Assembly (NCBI GenBank): GCA_963742585.1
Contig: CAVUMI010000009.1
Span: forward strand, 620,001 to 684,000
Reading direction: 5' to 3'
DNA: 64,000 nt
Source of the DNA: JACDEA01 sp963742585
GTDB taxonomy: Bacteria > Actinomycetota > Acidimicrobiia > Acidimicrobiales > JACDEA01
How positions within the stretch are numbered: the first letter of the stretch is position 1; every line of letters begins with the position of its first letter. The translations under genes and the position numbers were made by a program. The notes beneath the pieces are model-generated. The model was not told the origin of the DNA and searched no databases. It worked only from the letters and a program-made list of their open reading frames with translations. This document shows, piece after piece, positions 1 to 10,720 of this stretch.

Positions 1-485
1 TCGCCACGTTGCGTGACGAGCCGCGCTCCGGGGTCCTCGGCGCACAGCGCGCAGGGCCCCACCAACTCGCGCGCCGGCGCCTCGGGAACGTGGCTGAAGG
101 CATAGATCTGCCCGTGCGGATGGGTGATGGTGGCGCCCACCGCGGCGCCTCGATTCTCGAAGACGAGCACGTAGGCGACGTCATCGCGCCCGCCCAGCGC
201 CTCGGTCCGCTCGGCCCAGATATTGACGACGCGCTCGGCGCCGTCAATGTCCAACGCCGCAAACGTCGCGTCGTGGTCGGGCGTGTAGAGCACGACTTCG
301 GCGCGCTGGTCTGGCAGCGCTGGCCATCGGTTCACAAAGGTCCGCACATCGTACGAATCCGGCGCTTCGAGCCCGCCGACACAGAAGGGACAGCCGGCGG
401 CGGGCGGCAGGTTGGGCCGATCCTGACGGCCGCTGGCGATGACCACGGCGCGTCCGCTCAGCGCGTCGGTCAACGGGTTATTCAC
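1..485 (-). CDS. galT: Galactose-1-phosphate uridylyltransferase, partial
   Basis: The gene runs off the left edge; about 161 residues are present. GalT transfers UMP between UDP-glucose and galactose-1-phosphate in the Leloir pathway (cytosol). Visible are the N-terminal PLTDALSGRAVVIASGR segment, a zinc-type CPFC pair at about residue 32, a VNRWPAL segment, and the active-site HPHGQ at about residue 122, which holds the family's nucleophilic His. The GTG start overlaps the stop of the glycosidase gene before it (GTGA), so the two are probably co-translated and couple galactoside cleavage to galactose use. The second half of the enzyme is outside the window. Confidence 0.9.
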   Translation of the reverse strand, partial: MNNPLTDALSGRAVVIASGRQDRPNLPPAAGCPFCVGGLEAPDSYDVRTFVNRWPALPDQRAEVVLYTPDHDATFAALDIDGAERVVNIWAERTEALGGRDDVAYVLVFENRGAAVGATITHPHGQIYAFSHVPEAPARELVGPCALCAEDPGARLVTQRG

Positions 486-1784
486 CACGACTTGATCAGC
501 TGGCGATACTCGCCGGCCGCGTCGCCACCCATGGCATCGGTCTCGAGCCAGGTCTCCGCCGCGCGGTCGACACCGAACAGCCCGAACCGTGGCGCGTAGG
601 AGCCCCACTCGTAGTTGTCGGCCAGCGTCCAATGGAAGTAGCTCTCTACCGGGATGCCACGTGCGACCGCAGCGCGTACCGCGTCGAGGTGCTCGCGCAG
701 GTAGCGCGGCCGATCCCACTCATCGGATCTCGGGGCGTGATCGCGGCTGCACAGCCCGTTCTCGACGACCCAGACCGGCAGGCCGGGTTCGTGGTTCAGC
801 CGCAGGTAGCGGATCAGCTCGGGCGGGTTGGGTTGGTCGCCCCACAGACCCCGATGGCGCAGTCGCACATGGTCGGCGATCACCGGGAGGTAGTGATCGA
901 TCGCGATGACGTCGAGCGTCCGCTCGTGCGGACTGGCGTACGCAGCGGCGACGGCGCGGGGAAGGGCCTTGTCGAGAGGGAGCGCGGCTACGGGCGCGCC
1001 GGCGGAGGAACCGCTCGAGGGCCGACGGTGGCTTCACTGACGCGTGGTAGGTCGTGCGCCGCCCGGCAAGCCATGGTCCGAGGTCGTGCCGCTCGACGCC
1101 GCGGCTCCGCGCAAGGAGGACGTCGATCAGCAGCCGGTCGAGCTCGTAGATCGAGAAGCAGTAGTTGTTGGTGGTGACGACCGACTGCGGCTGACGCGCC
1201 TTGATCCGGTCGTACGCGAGCACATGGCCGGCGAGCATGTGATCGAGCGTCCGTACAACCCTGCGAATCGACAACCGGCGACCCGGAGGAAATTCGCCGG
1301 CGAGGTAGGTCTGCAGCGCGTACACGTTGATCTCGTTGAGGGTGACCCACTGGCGGCATCGACCGGCGAGGCGCTCGGTCGCGTGGTCGACCCACGCGGC
1401 GAAGCGGTCGGGCGCATCCGGGGTGAGCCAAAAGTCGGGCCCCAGCCACGCCGGATGGGTGAAGTGATGAAGGGTCACCAGGGGCACGAGGTTGCGGTCG
1501 TGCGCGGCGTCGAGGATTCGGCAGTAGCGGTCGAACGCGGCTTCGTCGATCCGACCCGCCTCCCGCTCGCAGCGTGGCCACTCAACTGACAGGCGGAACG
1601 TGTCGCACCCGAGGTCACGGACACGATCGAGGTGGTCCTCGAAGCGGTTCCAGAAGTCCAGCGCACGCCCGCTAGGCGCCGCCCGGCCGCTCGCTTCCCA
1701 GTCGGCCCAGTTGTTGGCCGGCTGACCGGCACCGTTGTACCCGCCCTCGATCTGGAAGCCCGCGGTCGCCACGCCGAATCTCAC
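482..1784 (-). CDS. Glycoside hydrolase family 1 (beta-glucosidase/galactosidase type), one frameshift
   Basis: A retaining beta-glycosidase, cytosolic. It starts FGVATAGFQIEGGYN, as GH1 enzymes do. The acid/base glutamate lies in TLNE (about residue 148) and the nucleophile in VVENG (about residue 342). The GTG start at 1784 lies 11 bases after the previous gene's stop. One extra base near 1000-1015 splits the frame; the length 1303 is 3n+1, which fits a single insertion, and the corrected protein has the usual size of about 433 residues. The downstream galT suggests a galactoside substrate, but substrate cannot be read from sequence. Confidence 0.88.
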
Positions 1785-1795
1785 GGCGCCGGAGC

Positions 1796-2809
1796 CTAAG
1801 CCCAGGTCTGCATGGCGTCGGCAAGGACGCCGGCTACTACCTCTGGTTCGAGTTGGCTGTGACGACCGGCGATGAGCACCGGGAAGTCGGGCGCGAACGG
1901 GGCCATCTTGTCGGCCATCGACCACGCGGCCGAGAGGTCGCGCCCGGCGAGTTCGCTGAACGCGCGCAGCAAACCGGGTTCGGCGCACCGCCATGTGAGG
2001 TTGTGGCCGGTGAACTCGAGGCCGGGCATCCGCCACAGCGTTTCGGTATCCCACGGCATGTATTGCGGGTACCAGAGGCTGTGGAACCAGCTCTCATCAC
2101 CGGCGACGGATAGGAGCTGCAACCGCTCGTTGTCGTCGCAGTTGCGGACGCGATGGCTCAGCCAGGGTGATCGCGGGTACTCATCGAACCGCGGCGTGGT
2201 CAGCGCGGCGGGCAGTTGCGCCGGGTTGTCCACCACGTAGGTGACGAACCGCTCCGACAACTGACTCCTCGCCGTAGCGTCGAGGAGCGCCTTGCTGCGT
2301 TCGAGGGTGGCCACCACCTCGGCGGCGGCCGGCGACAGCGGCAAGTTGTGAGCGAGCGATCGAGCGACGAAGTCCACGCAGGCCGCGAAATGCGCCTGCG
2401 GAGAGTCGGATTGCTGGTGGCGCACCTCACTGAGCCCGGCGTAGAGACGCCGCCCGCCGTCGCTGCCCCAGAACGAGAAGTCGCCGATCTCCGCCGCGGC
2501 TACCAACACGTCGAAGTGGTCGGCGGCCAGTTCCGGGTGCGCCAGGGCGAACACCGACAACACGCCGTCGGTATCGCAGTGGTCGTTGACCGGCAAGTAC
2601 TCGTGGTCCGGGTTCTTGGCCGCAAACCGCAAGGCGATCTCGGTCGATGTGTCGCCCCGGTACTCGCTCGCGGTGCGGTTGGGATACCAGTGGCTCAGGT
2701 CGATCCCGGCGTCCTCATCCCCACGTGAACTGCCGGTGGTGTCGACGTAGGCAACCGCGACCCCCTCGAGATCGACCGAGCCCTTGTCGAGAAAGCGGTA
2801 CGCCCGCAT
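1796..2809 (-). CDS. Conserved protein of unknown function (337 aa)
   Basis: An intact soluble protein with no signal peptide or membrane segment. The most conserved-looking stretch is NDHCDTDGVLSVF at about residue 75, an acidic/His cluster reminiscent of metal-binding DHH-type motifs; this is only a resemblance. It is the first gene of a minus-strand group with the GH1 glycosidase and galT, and is divergent from the SufR-like regulator. That placement suggests a role in sugar or cofactor metabolism, but I do not recognise the family and assign no function. Confidence 0.75.
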   Translation of the reverse strand: MRAYRFLDKGSVDLEGVAVAYVDTTGSSRGDEDAGIDLSHWYPNRTASEYRGDTSTEIALRFAAKNPDHEYLPVNDHCDTDGVLSVFALAHPELAADHFDVLVAAAEIGDFSFWGSDGGRRLYAGLSEVRHQQSDSPQAHFAACVDFVARSLAHNLPLSPAAAEVVATLERSKALLDATARSQLSERFVTYVVDNPAQLPAALTTPRFDEYPRSPWLSHRVRNCDDNERLQLLSVAGDESWFHSLWYPQYMPWDTETLWRMPGLEFTGHNLTWRCAEPGLLRAFSELAGRDLSAAWSMADKMAPFAPDFPVLIAGRHSQLEPEVVAGVLADAMQTWA

Positions 2810-2889
2810 CAGCGCTCACACTACGCCGCTCGGTCTGGTTTGCCAAGAAATCGCTTATTAAACTGTCGAAGGTCGTAGAATCAATAGCG
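2810..2889. promoter_or_regulatory. Divergent intergenic region, likely promoter/operator
   Basis: An 80-base spacer between two divergent genes. Around 2848-2885 it is clearly more AT-rich than its surroundings (AAATCGCTTATTAAACTG), as expected for a promoter region. A SufR-like regulator starts just downstream and such proteins often control their own promoter, so an operator may lie here. I see no convincing inverted repeat, so this rests on position and base composition only. Confidence 0.35.
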
Positions 2890-3516
2890 ATGTCGACGCG
2901 CCAGGACCTCCTGCTCACGCTGAAGCGCACCGGTGGCGCTCGGGCCGAAGAGCTGGCCGCGGCCCTGCAAATCACGGCCAGCGCAGTCCGCCAGCACCTC
3001 AGCGGGTTGGCGGCCGACGGCCTCGTGGTCCATGAGGAGCGTCGCGGTGGCCCGGGTCGGCCCAAGCATGTGTACCGGCTGACCGAGTCGGCCGAGGCGC
3101 TGTTTCCGAAGCGCTACGGCGACCTCGCCGCCGAGCTGCTGGAGTACGTCGAAGACGCCGACCCGGCGATGGTCGAGCGGCTCTTCGCCAAGCGCCGGCA
3201 GCGCCGCATCGCCGAAGCCAAAGCGCGAACTGCCGGCAAGCCGTTCGGCGAGCAGGTGGCTGAGCTCACGCGCATTCTCGACGAGGACGGGTACCTCGCG
3301 GCGGTGGAGCCCATGGACGACGGCTCGTACCGGATCGTCGAGCACAACTGCGCGATCCTCGAAGTCGCCCGCCGCTACGGCCACGCGTGCTCCAGCGAGC
3401 TGGAGTTCATCCGCAAGGTCCTGCCGACCGCCAAGGTCGAGCGGGTTCAGCACATGATGGCCGGCGCCCACGTCTGCGCCTACGAAGTCAAACCCCGCGT
3501 CCTCACCCCAGCCTGA
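2890..3516 (+). CDS. SufR-like Fe-S cluster-sensing transcriptional regulator
   Basis: 208 residues. The N-terminal winged helix-turn-helix (about residues 1-75, with ITASAVRQHLSGLAADGLV as recognition region and the GPGRPKHVYRLT wing) is DNA-binding. The C-terminal half carries HNC, then C-x12-C-x28-C, which matches the cluster-ligating region of SufR (repressor of the suf Fe-S assembly operon). The position of a fourth Cys known from cyanobacterial SufR is Ala here, as in three-Cys versions. No suf genes are in the window, so the target may be remote or the divergent gene. The ATG at 2890 follows an AT-rich leader. Confidence 0.75.
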   Translation: MSTRQDLLLTLKRTGGARAEELAAALQITASAVRQHLSGLAADGLVVHEERRGGPGRPKHVYRLTESAEALFPKRYGDLAAELLEYVEDADPAMVERLFAKRRQRRIAEAKARTAGKPFGEQVAELTRILDEDGYLAAVEPMDDGSYRIVEHNCAILEVARRYGHACSSELEFIRKVLPTAKVERVQHMMAGAHVCAYEVKPRVLTPA

Positions 3517-3733
3517 CCAGCTGGTCGCGCGGCCGAAGATTTACGCCATCTCGCTTCTGTTGACATTTGTCCGGCCTCGGACTCTGGCATTTCGGGCGTG
3601 CCGCCGAGGCCAAGCTGGTGGCATGGAGACGGAATGTGGGTGCTGACCGACTCGGACAACGCGGCCGCCTTGGCCACCTATGCCTCCGCGGGCGGCTCGC
3701 GAACGGACGACCAAGTCATGCTCGAGTGGCAGT

Positions 3734-4630
3734 TCAGCTGAGTTTGAGGGCTCCGGCCAAGCGGTCCAGACCGTCGGGATCCCACGGAGCGCGGATCGCG
3801 ATGTTGATCTGGTCGGCGCCCGCGTCGACGTAGCGGCCGACCTTGTCGAGGATCTCCTCCTCGGAGCCGAGGAGGACGCCGGGGCGGACGAACATCCGCA
3901 TGTTGCCGAACTGGGGCTCGAGGTCCTCCTCCCGCCAGGCCAGGCCGACGTTGACCGCGCAGCGGATCTCGGCAGGATCGCGGCCGACCTCTTCGCACCG
4001 CTGGTGCAAGACGCCGCGCTTGGCCGCGAAGTCTTCCGGCGATATGAACGGCACATTCCACCCGTCGGCGAACCGAGCCGCGATGCGGAGCGTCCGCTTC
4101 TCGCCACCGCCGCCGATCCAGATGGGGAGCTTGGCTTGCACCGGCTTCGGTTCACACTTGGCGTCGGTGAGCTGGAAGTGCTTGCCGACGAACGTCGTCG
4201 ACTCGTCGCGGAGCAAGCCCTGTACGCAGGCTGCGGACTCCTCGAGGATGTCGAGGCGTTCGCCCGCGCCCGGGAACGGGATGCCGTACGCCTGGTACTC
4301 GAGCATCGACCAACCGGCGCCGAGGCCGAGGTCGGCCCGGCCTCCGGACAGGTGGTCGATGGTCACGATGGCATTGGCCAGAACCGCCGGGTGGCGGTAG
4401 CCGGCGCAGTAGACGAGGGAACCGCAGCGGACCCGTTCGGTCTCGCACGCGAGAGCAGCGTGGGCGGCGACCGCCTCATGGCAGTGCGGCCCACCGGTCA
4501 TATCCGCGGCGTAGAAGTGGTCCCAGATCGAGATCCAGTCGAACCCGAGTCGCTCGATGCGGTGCCACAGGTCGACCAGTTCATCCATCGTCGTGTTCTG
4601 CAGCCCAGCGTGGACACCAAAGACCGTCAT
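3734..4630 (-). CDS. LLM-class (F420-dependent type) oxidoreductase
   Basis: 298 residues and intact, a luciferase-like TIM barrel. It starts MTVFGVHAGLQNTTMDEL and contains DWISIWDHF, TIDHLSGGRADLGLGAGW (a cofactor-loop signature) and LPIWIGGGGEKRTLRIAARFADGW, as in actinobacterial F420-dependent oxidoreductases. The substrate is unknown; the plus-strand catabolic genes that follow suggest oxidation of a xenobiotic or lipid-like compound. It is divergent from the hydrolase at 4648. The 217 bases on its downstream side (3517-3733) contain nothing I can recognise. Confidence 0.88.
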   Translation of the reverse strand: MTVFGVHAGLQNTTMDELVDLWHRIERLGFDWISIWDHFYAADMTGGPHCHEAVAAHAALACETERVRCGSLVYCAGYRHPAVLANAIVTIDHLSGGRADLGLGAGWSMLEYQAYGIPFPGAGERLDILEESAACVQGLLRDESTTFVGKHFQLTDAKCEPKPVQAKLPIWIGGGGEKRTLRIAARFADGWNVPFISPEDFAAKRGVLHQRCEEVGRDPAEIRCAVNVGLAWREEDLEPQFGNMRMFVRPGVLLGSEEEILDKVGRYVDAGADQINIAIRAPWDPDGLDRLAGALKLS

Positions 4631-4647
4631 GACAGAATCATCGCCTT

Positions 4648-5482
4648 ATGCCTCGTGTCGTCGCCAACGGGATGGAACTGGAGTACGACACATTCGGCGA
4701 TCCTGCCCGTCCACCGGTGGTCCTCATCATGGGGCTGTCGTGCCAGATGCTGCTGTGGCCCGAGGGCTTCTGCGCACGCCTGGCGGACCGCGGGTACTTG
4801 GTCGTGCGCTTCGACAATCGCGACGTGGGGATGAGTTCGGCCTCGACTGCGCGCCTATCTCCTGTCGGACATGGCCGCCGACACCGTCGGCCTGCTGGAC
4901 GCGCTCGGCCTGGAGCGCGTCCACCTCGTGGGCCAATCGATGGGCGGGATGATCGCCCAGACCGTCGCGATCGAGCATCCGACGCGTGTGCTGTCGCTTG
5001 CGTCGATCAGCTCTACCACCGGCGACGGCGCGGTGGGTCAGCCCCACCCCGAATTGCTGGGAGAGCTGCTGGCCGGAGGACCGCGGGCCGAGGATCGCGA
5101 GGCAGGGGCCGAAGCTCACGTGCGGCTGTGGCGGCTGCTCGCCTCCTCGGCATGGACCTTCGACGAGGAGGCCGTTCGTGAGCGTGGTCGCCGCGTCTTC
5201 GATCGCGAACGAAATCCGATGGGCCTTCTCCCGCAACTCCAGGCCATCACCGGCTCACCTGACCGCACGCCCGGTCTCGGCGGAGTCACGGTCCCCACGT
5301 TGGTGGTGCACGGTGACATCGATCCGCTGGTCGATGTCAGCGGTGGCGAGGCAACCGCCAAGGCGGTGCCCCGTGCCGAGTTGATCATCGTGCCGGGGAT
5401 GGGCCACGACATTCCCGAGAGCGCTTGGCCCATGCTGGTCGACGCCATCGTTTCAAATATCGAGAAAGCGAGTCATGCATGA
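4648..5482 (+). CDS. Alpha/beta hydrolase, one frameshift
   Basis: Starts MPRVVANGMELEYDTFG, with the oxyanion region VVLIMGLSCQM, FDNRDVG, the nucleophile elbow GQSMGG, the acid in HGDIDPLV and the His in GMGHDIPE. This is the full triad order of esterase/enol-lactonase type hydrolases. One extra base near 4840-4850 breaks the frame; the length 835 is 3n+1. After removing one base it reads through as about 277 residues. It overlaps no neighbour but is followed closely by the CoA-transferase gene. Substrate unknown. Confidence 0.85.
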
Positions 5483-5546
5483 GCGAAGCCTCGGCGAGCG
5501 AGTCAATGTGGCAGATGAGGGCCGACGCCGGGACGGTGGCGGACTC

Positions 5547-6698
5547 ATGAGCGGTCCTCTAACCGGGGTCAAGGTCATCGAGATCGCCGGCATCGGCCCC
5601 GGTCCGTTCTGCGCCATGTTGCTGGCCGACATGGGCGCCGACGTGCTGCGCATCGACCGCGCCCAGAGCGTCAGCGGCACGATCCCCGATCACCCCCACG
5701 GCGACGTGATGAACCGCGGCCGCCGATCGATCGGTGTCGACCTCAAGAACCCCGACGGCGTCGAGACCGTGCTGCGGCTGGTCGAGAGGGCCGATGCGTT
5801 CATCGAAGGCTTCCGGCCCGGGCGTCACCGAGCGTCTCGGGCTCGGCCCCGACGACTGCCTGGCCCGCAACCCGCGGCTCGTCTACGGCCGCATGACCGG
5901 CTGGGGCCAGGACGGGCCGTACGCGCACACCGCGGGCCACGACATCAACTACATCGCCCTCGCCGGCGTCCTCAACGCGTTCGGCCGGGCCGGCCAGGCG
6001 CCGGTGCCGCCGCTCAACCTCGTCGGCGACTTCGGCGGCGGTGGGCTGTTCCTCGCCTTCGGTATCGCCTGCGCGTTGCTCGAGGCCAAGGTCAGCGGCC
6101 AGGGCCAGGTCATCGACGCGGCGATGGTCGACGGCGCCGCGGTGCTGTCGACGTTCATCTACGGGCTCCGCAACATCGGCATCTGGCAGGAGGAGCGCGG
6201 CACCAACATGCTCGACACCGGCGCCCACTTCTACGACGTCTACGAGACGGCCGACGGCAAGTACGTGTCGATCGGCTCGATCGAGCCGCAGTTCTACGCC
6301 GAGTTGCTGCGCCTCACCGGTCTCGAGGGCGAGCAGCTGCCGGGCGAGATGGATCGCGGCGCAGTGGCCGGCGATGAAGGAGCGCCTCGCGGCGATCTTC
6401 AAGACGAAGACCCGCGACGAGTGGTGCGCGATCATGGAGGGCACCGACGTGTGCTTCGCTCCGGTGCTCTCGTGGACCGAGGCGCCGCAGCATCCCGCAC
6501 AACGTGCACCGGGGCACGTTCACCGAGGTCGCCGGCGTCACCCAGCCGGCGCCGGGGCCGCGGCTCTCGCGCACGCCCGGCTGCCATCCAGTCGACCCCC
6601 GCCGCACCCGGGGCAGCACACCGACGAGGCGCTCGTCGAGTGGGGATTCACCGACGAGCGACGTGGCCAAGCTCCGCGAAGCCGGCGCGATCAAGTAG
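5547..6698 (+). CDS. Family III CoA-transferase / alpha-methylacyl-CoA racemase type, frameshifted
   Basis: CaiB/BaiF superfamily. It starts SGPLTGVKVIEIAGIGPGPF and shows ADMGADVLRID, NRGRRSIGVDLK, the RMTGWGQDGPYAH segment and GHDINYIALAG with the catalytic Asp, a strong match to AMACR-like enzymes that epimerise 2-methylacyl-CoA esters or move CoA between acids. The frame is lost near 5820, 6355, 6490 and 6600, and the protein ends VAKLREAGAIK. The upstream ATG at 5475 is less likely, because homologues begin at the SGPLTG motif. Confidence 0.85.
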
Positions 6699-6702
6699 CG
6701 CG

Positions 6703-7490
6703 TTGGCGACGCTCGTCACCTTCCACGCCCACCCTGACGACGAGTGCATCGCCACCGGCGGCGTGATGTGCAAGGCCGCCGAGGCCGGCCACCGCGTGGT
6801 GCTGGTGCACCGCGACCAAGGGTGAGAACGGCGAGGTCCCCGAGGGGTTCCTCGAGGACGGCGAGGAGCTTGTGGCGGCGCCGGGTCAAGGAGACCGAGG
6901 CCTCGGCCGAGATTCTCGGGCGTCGTCCCGCGTCGAGTTCCTCGGCTACGGCGACTCGGGGATGATGGGCACGCCGACGAACGACGCGCCCGAGTCGTTC
7001 TGGCAGGCCGACATCGAGGAGGCAGCCGAGCGGCTGGCCAAGATCCTGCGTGAGGAGAGCGCCGACGTTCTCACCATCTACGACGATCACGGCCTGTACG
7101 GTCACCCCGACCACATCCAGGTGCACCGCGTCGGCCACCGCGCCGCCGAGCTGGCCGGGCACGCCGAAGGTCTACGAGTACTCGATCGATCGCGACGCCA
7201 TGCGCGAGATGATGCAGCTCGGCGTCGGACGACCGACGAGCTGCCCCGATCTGCGCGACGAACTTCGGTGTCCCCGGCGAGCTGATCACGACGCGCGTCG
7301 ACGTCACGCGCGTGGACCGACCGCAAGCGCAGGGCCATGCAGGCCCACGCCAGCCAGATCAGCGAGCAGTCGTTCTTCCTCGCCATGCCGCCGGAGATCT
7401 TCGCGATCGCTGTTCGGCACCGAGTACTTCATCCTCAAGGACGCGCCGCCGGGCACGGTCGAGACCGATCTGTTCGAAGGCGCTCCGTGA
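6703..7490 (+). CDS. PIG-L family deacetylase (mycothiol-conjugate amidase type), heavily frameshifted
   Basis: The start TTG (6703) gives LATLVTFHAHPDDECIATGG, whose AHPDDE zinc-binding motif defines PIG-L deacetylases (MshB/Mca group). Downstream pieces include EFLGYGDSGMMGTP and IYDDHGLYGHPDHIQVHR, the second conserved His region. At least six extra bases break the frame between 6820 and 7420. These enzymes hydrolyse N-acyl groups from glucosaminyl-inositol or thiol conjugates. Placed in a catabolic cluster it may detoxify thiol conjugates (inference). Its stop overlaps the start of the next gene. Confidence 0.8.
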
Positions 7491-8048
7491 CGCAGCTCAT
7501 CGCTGGTTCGCCACGGGCGGGCGGCGGCGGGGTGGGGCGACGACCTCGATCCCGGCCTCGACGACGTCGGTCGGGCCCAGGCCGAAGCGATGGCCGACGC
7601 AGCTGGCGCCGCGACGGTCCGCTGCCGATCGTCGTCAGCCCGCTGCGCCGCACCCGCGAGACCGCGGCCGCGCTCGAGCGGCGGTGGGGTGTCACCGGCA
7701 GCGGTCGACCCTGCGGTCGGCGAGATCGAGTCGCCCTCGACCGACCTCGTCGCCCGCGAAGAGCTGGCTTCGTCAGCTGATGCAGGGGTCGTGGGGCGAC
7801 TGCGCCCGGACCTCGGCGCGTGGCGCCAGCGCGTCGCTCGGCGCGCTCGCCGCGATCATCGACCGACTCCGTCGTCGTCACGCACTTCGTCGCCATCAAC
7901 GTCGCCGTCGGCCACGCGCTCGAGTGACGACCGCGTCGTGTGCTTCGTCCCCGACAACTGCTCGCGGACGGTGTTGAGACGTCGACGGCGACCGGCTTCG
8001 CGGTGGTCGAGCTGGGCGAGCAGGTCGCGTCGACGCGAGTCCAGATGA
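7487..8048 (+). CDS. Histidine phosphatase family protein, frameshifted
   Basis: The GTG at 7487 overlaps the upstream stop. Removing one base near 7503 restores the LILVRHG motif with the catalytic His, followed by GWGDDLDPGLDDVGRAQAEAMAD; later pieces include IVVSPLRRTRETA (second Arg) and VVVTHFVAINVAVGHAL (second catalytic His). This is the phosphoglycerate-mutase-like phosphatase fold. Multiple extra bases interrupt it. The likely stop (TGA 8046-8048) overlaps the ATG of the acyl-CoA synthetase, so translation is probably coupled. Substrate unknown. Confidence 0.72.
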
Positions 8049-9582
8049 ACGTCGCGCTCACGCCCGCTCGATTTCATCGAGCGGGCGCGGCGCCTGTTCG
8101 GGCCGCTGGAGGGTGTGGTCGACGGCGAGCGTCGTCTCACCTACGCCGAGTTCGCCGACCGCTGCCACCGGCTGGCCGGCGCTCTTCGCACGCCTCGGCG
8201 TCGAGCCCGGCGATCGGGTCGCGTACCTGTGCGGCAACACGCTCGAGCTGCTCGAGGCGTACTACGGCGTGGTGCTCGCCGGCGCCGTCCTCACGCCGCT
8301 CAACATCCGGCTCTCGCACCCACGAGCTGTCAATTCGTCGCTGGACGACTGTGATGCCGAGCTCCTCGTGGTGCACCCGTCGTTCGCCGGCCACGGACCT
8401 GAAGGTCGCGCAGGCGACTCGACATCGGTGCGAACTACGAGGCCGCTCCTCGCCGAGGCGACTCCGCTTCGCGCGCGAGCCGGTCGACGAGGACGCGGTC
8501 TGCGAGCTCTTCTACACGAGCGGCTCGACCGGTCAACCACGCGGGGCCATGCTCACCCACCGCGCGCTGGCGACGCACGCCGATCGACAGCGCCCTCACG
8601 ATGGGCCTGCACCATCGCGACGTCGTGCTCCACACCATCCCGCTCTTCCACGTCAACGGCTGGGGCACGCCGCACTACGTCACCGCGCTCGGCGCGGTGC
8701 CACGTGCTGCTCGAGCGATTCGACGCCGGCGAGGTGCTCGCGGCTGATCGAGGCCGAGCGGGTGACGCGCCTGTTCGCTCGTGCCCGACGATGGGCACGC
8801 GCGCTGCTCACGCACCCCGATCTCGGCCGGCGCGATCTCTCGTCGCTCGTGCAGGTGACGCGTCGGCGGCGCGCCGCCCGGCCCACGGCTGCTCGCCGAG
8901 CTGGAGGAGGCGTTCGGGTGCGAGGTCATCTGCGGTTACGGGCTCACCGAGGCCAGCCCGCAGCTCACCAAGGCGCTGACGCTGCGGTCGCACGACGCGC
9001 TGCCGGTCGACGAGCAACGCCGCCGCCGGGCGACGACCGGGCTGCCGAACATCGGCGTCGAACTGCGCGTCTTCGACGACGCCGACGTCGAGGTGCCGTG
9101 GGACGGCGACGACGCCGGGCGAGATCTGCGCCCGCTCGAACCACGTGATGGCGGGCTACTGGAACCGGCCCGAGGAGACCGCCGACGCGTTGCGGGGCGG
9201 TTGGCTGCGCACCGGCGACATCGCGACGGTCGACTCCGAGGGCTACATCACGATCGTCGATCGCAAGAAGGACCTCATCGTCAGCGGTGGTGAGAACATC
9301 TCCTCGGTGCAGGTCGAGAACTGCCTCAATGACCACCCCGCGGTGCTGGAGGCGGCCGTGGTCGGCATGGCCGACGAGCGCTGGGGCGAGGTGCCGCGCG
9401 CGTTCGTCGTGCTGCGGCCCGGTGCGCCGAAGCGCCGGCGGAGGCGAGCTGATCGACTGGGTGCGCGACCGGCTGGCGCATTTCAAGGCGCCGCGGCGTG
9501 TCGACATCGTCGACGAGCTCCCCAAAGGCGGCACCGGCAAGGTCCAGAAGCGCGAGTTGCGGGAGTGGCCGCTGATGACTGA
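8045..9582 (+). CDS. Acyl-CoA synthetase (AMP-dependent, class I adenylate-forming), heavily frameshifted
   Basis: The pieces read in order as an ANL-superfamily ligase: RLTYAEFADRCHRLAGAL, LCGNTLELLEAYYGVVLAGAV, the P-loop YTSGSTGQPRGAMLTHRAL, IPLFHVNGWGTPHY, ICGYGLTEASPQ, GWLRTGDIATVDSEGYITI, DRKKDLIVSGGENISS and the C-terminal GGTGKVQKRELRE with the adenylation Lys. It activates a fatty or aromatic acid with ATP and CoA. More than ten extra bases are spread over 8180-9440. The exact C-terminus is unclear because the frame is lost near 9440. Confidence 0.85.
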
Positions 9583-10688
9583 GTGGGTCCACACCGGGTA
9601 CGCGCAGCGCATCCATTTCGGCGGCCGGCGCGGTCGACGCGCGTCGCCGACGTGGTGAAGGAGGTCGGGGGCCGGCGGGTGCTGCTGGTGACCACCGAGG
9701 GCCGGCTGGCGTCGGAGGCGGGCGAGCGGCGTCGTTCGCCGGCTCGGCCGCGCGTTGGTGTCGACGTTCGCCGGGGTCAAGTCGCACGTGCCAACTACCG
9801 CGGTGCAGGCGGCGGTGCAGCAGGCCCGCGATGGACGGCGTCGACATCGTCGTGTCGTTCGGCGGCGGCTCGTGCGCTGACCTCGGCAAGGCGGTCTGCT
9901 TCTTTACCGAGCAGGAAGCGGGCAACGCCGGGCACCACGTACGTCGACCGGCCGGTGCTGCCCCACGTGTCGATCCCGACCACGTACTCCGGCGCCGAAC
10001 TCACGCCGTTCTTCGGGATGACCGACGAAGCCAGCAAGCGCAAGACCGGGCGCCGGCGGTCCGACGATCACGCCGATCGCGGCGATCTACGACCCCGAGC
10101 TCACGCTCGACACGCCGGTGGACGTCTCGGCCGCAGACGGGCATGAACGCGCTCGCCCACGGCGTGGAGTGCGCGTACTCGCCGGCGCGGACTCCCGAGG
10201 CGGAGGCCGATCGCGCTGGCCTGCATTCGCCGCGTGGCGGGCGCGCTGCCACTCGTCGTCGACGATCCCGACATCTTGGCGCGCGCACGGCGATGCTCGA
10301 AGGGGCGGTGCTCGGCGGCCGGTGCCTGCAGAACGCCAGCGATGGGTGTGCACCACGGGCTGTCGCAGCTGCTCGGTGGCCGGACTGGCATCCCGCACGG
10401 GCTGGCCAACGCGATCGTGCTGACCCACGCGCTGCGGTTCAACGCCGACGCCGTTCCCGACGCAGTCGCTCGCATCGGGCAGCGCTGGGCGACGAGTTGG
10501 ATCCCCCGGGGGCCGTCGACCGGCTGCGAGAGCGGCTCGGGCTGCCCGGCCGCTTGTCCGACTGCGGCGTCGACGATGACGACCTCGACGCGGTGGTCCG
10601 GCAGATCGGCGGCAACCACAACATCAAGATGAATCCGAAGCCGGTGACCGAGGACGACGCCCGCGCCATCCTCGAAGCCGCGTTCTAG
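9575..10688 (+). CDS. Iron-containing alcohol dehydrogenase, maleylacetate reductase-like, frameshifted
   Basis: Begins MTEWVHTGYAQRIHFGG and continues with VADVVKEVGGRRVLLVTTEG, the nucleotide-binding VSFGGGSCADLGKA, VSIPTTYSGAELTPFFGMTD, NALAHGVECAYSP and GVHHGLSQLLGGRTGIPHGLANAIVL, the metal/His region. These features, especially PTTYSGAE and VHHGLSQLLGG, match maleylacetate reductases, the last enzyme of (chloro)catechol and hydroxyquinol pathways (maleylacetate to 3-oxoadipate, NADH). Frequent extra bases occur between 9630 and 10500. No ring-cleavage gene is visible nearby, so the pathway is unproven. Confidence 0.78.
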
Positions 10689-10720
10689 GTAGGTCGGCGG
10701 CCGGGCGTAGCCTGGAGTTC

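Noticed and set aside
9..599. Plus-strand open frame of 196 codons at the left edge
   Set aside because: It is antisense to galT and the GH1 end, which have clear family motifs; its own translation has none.
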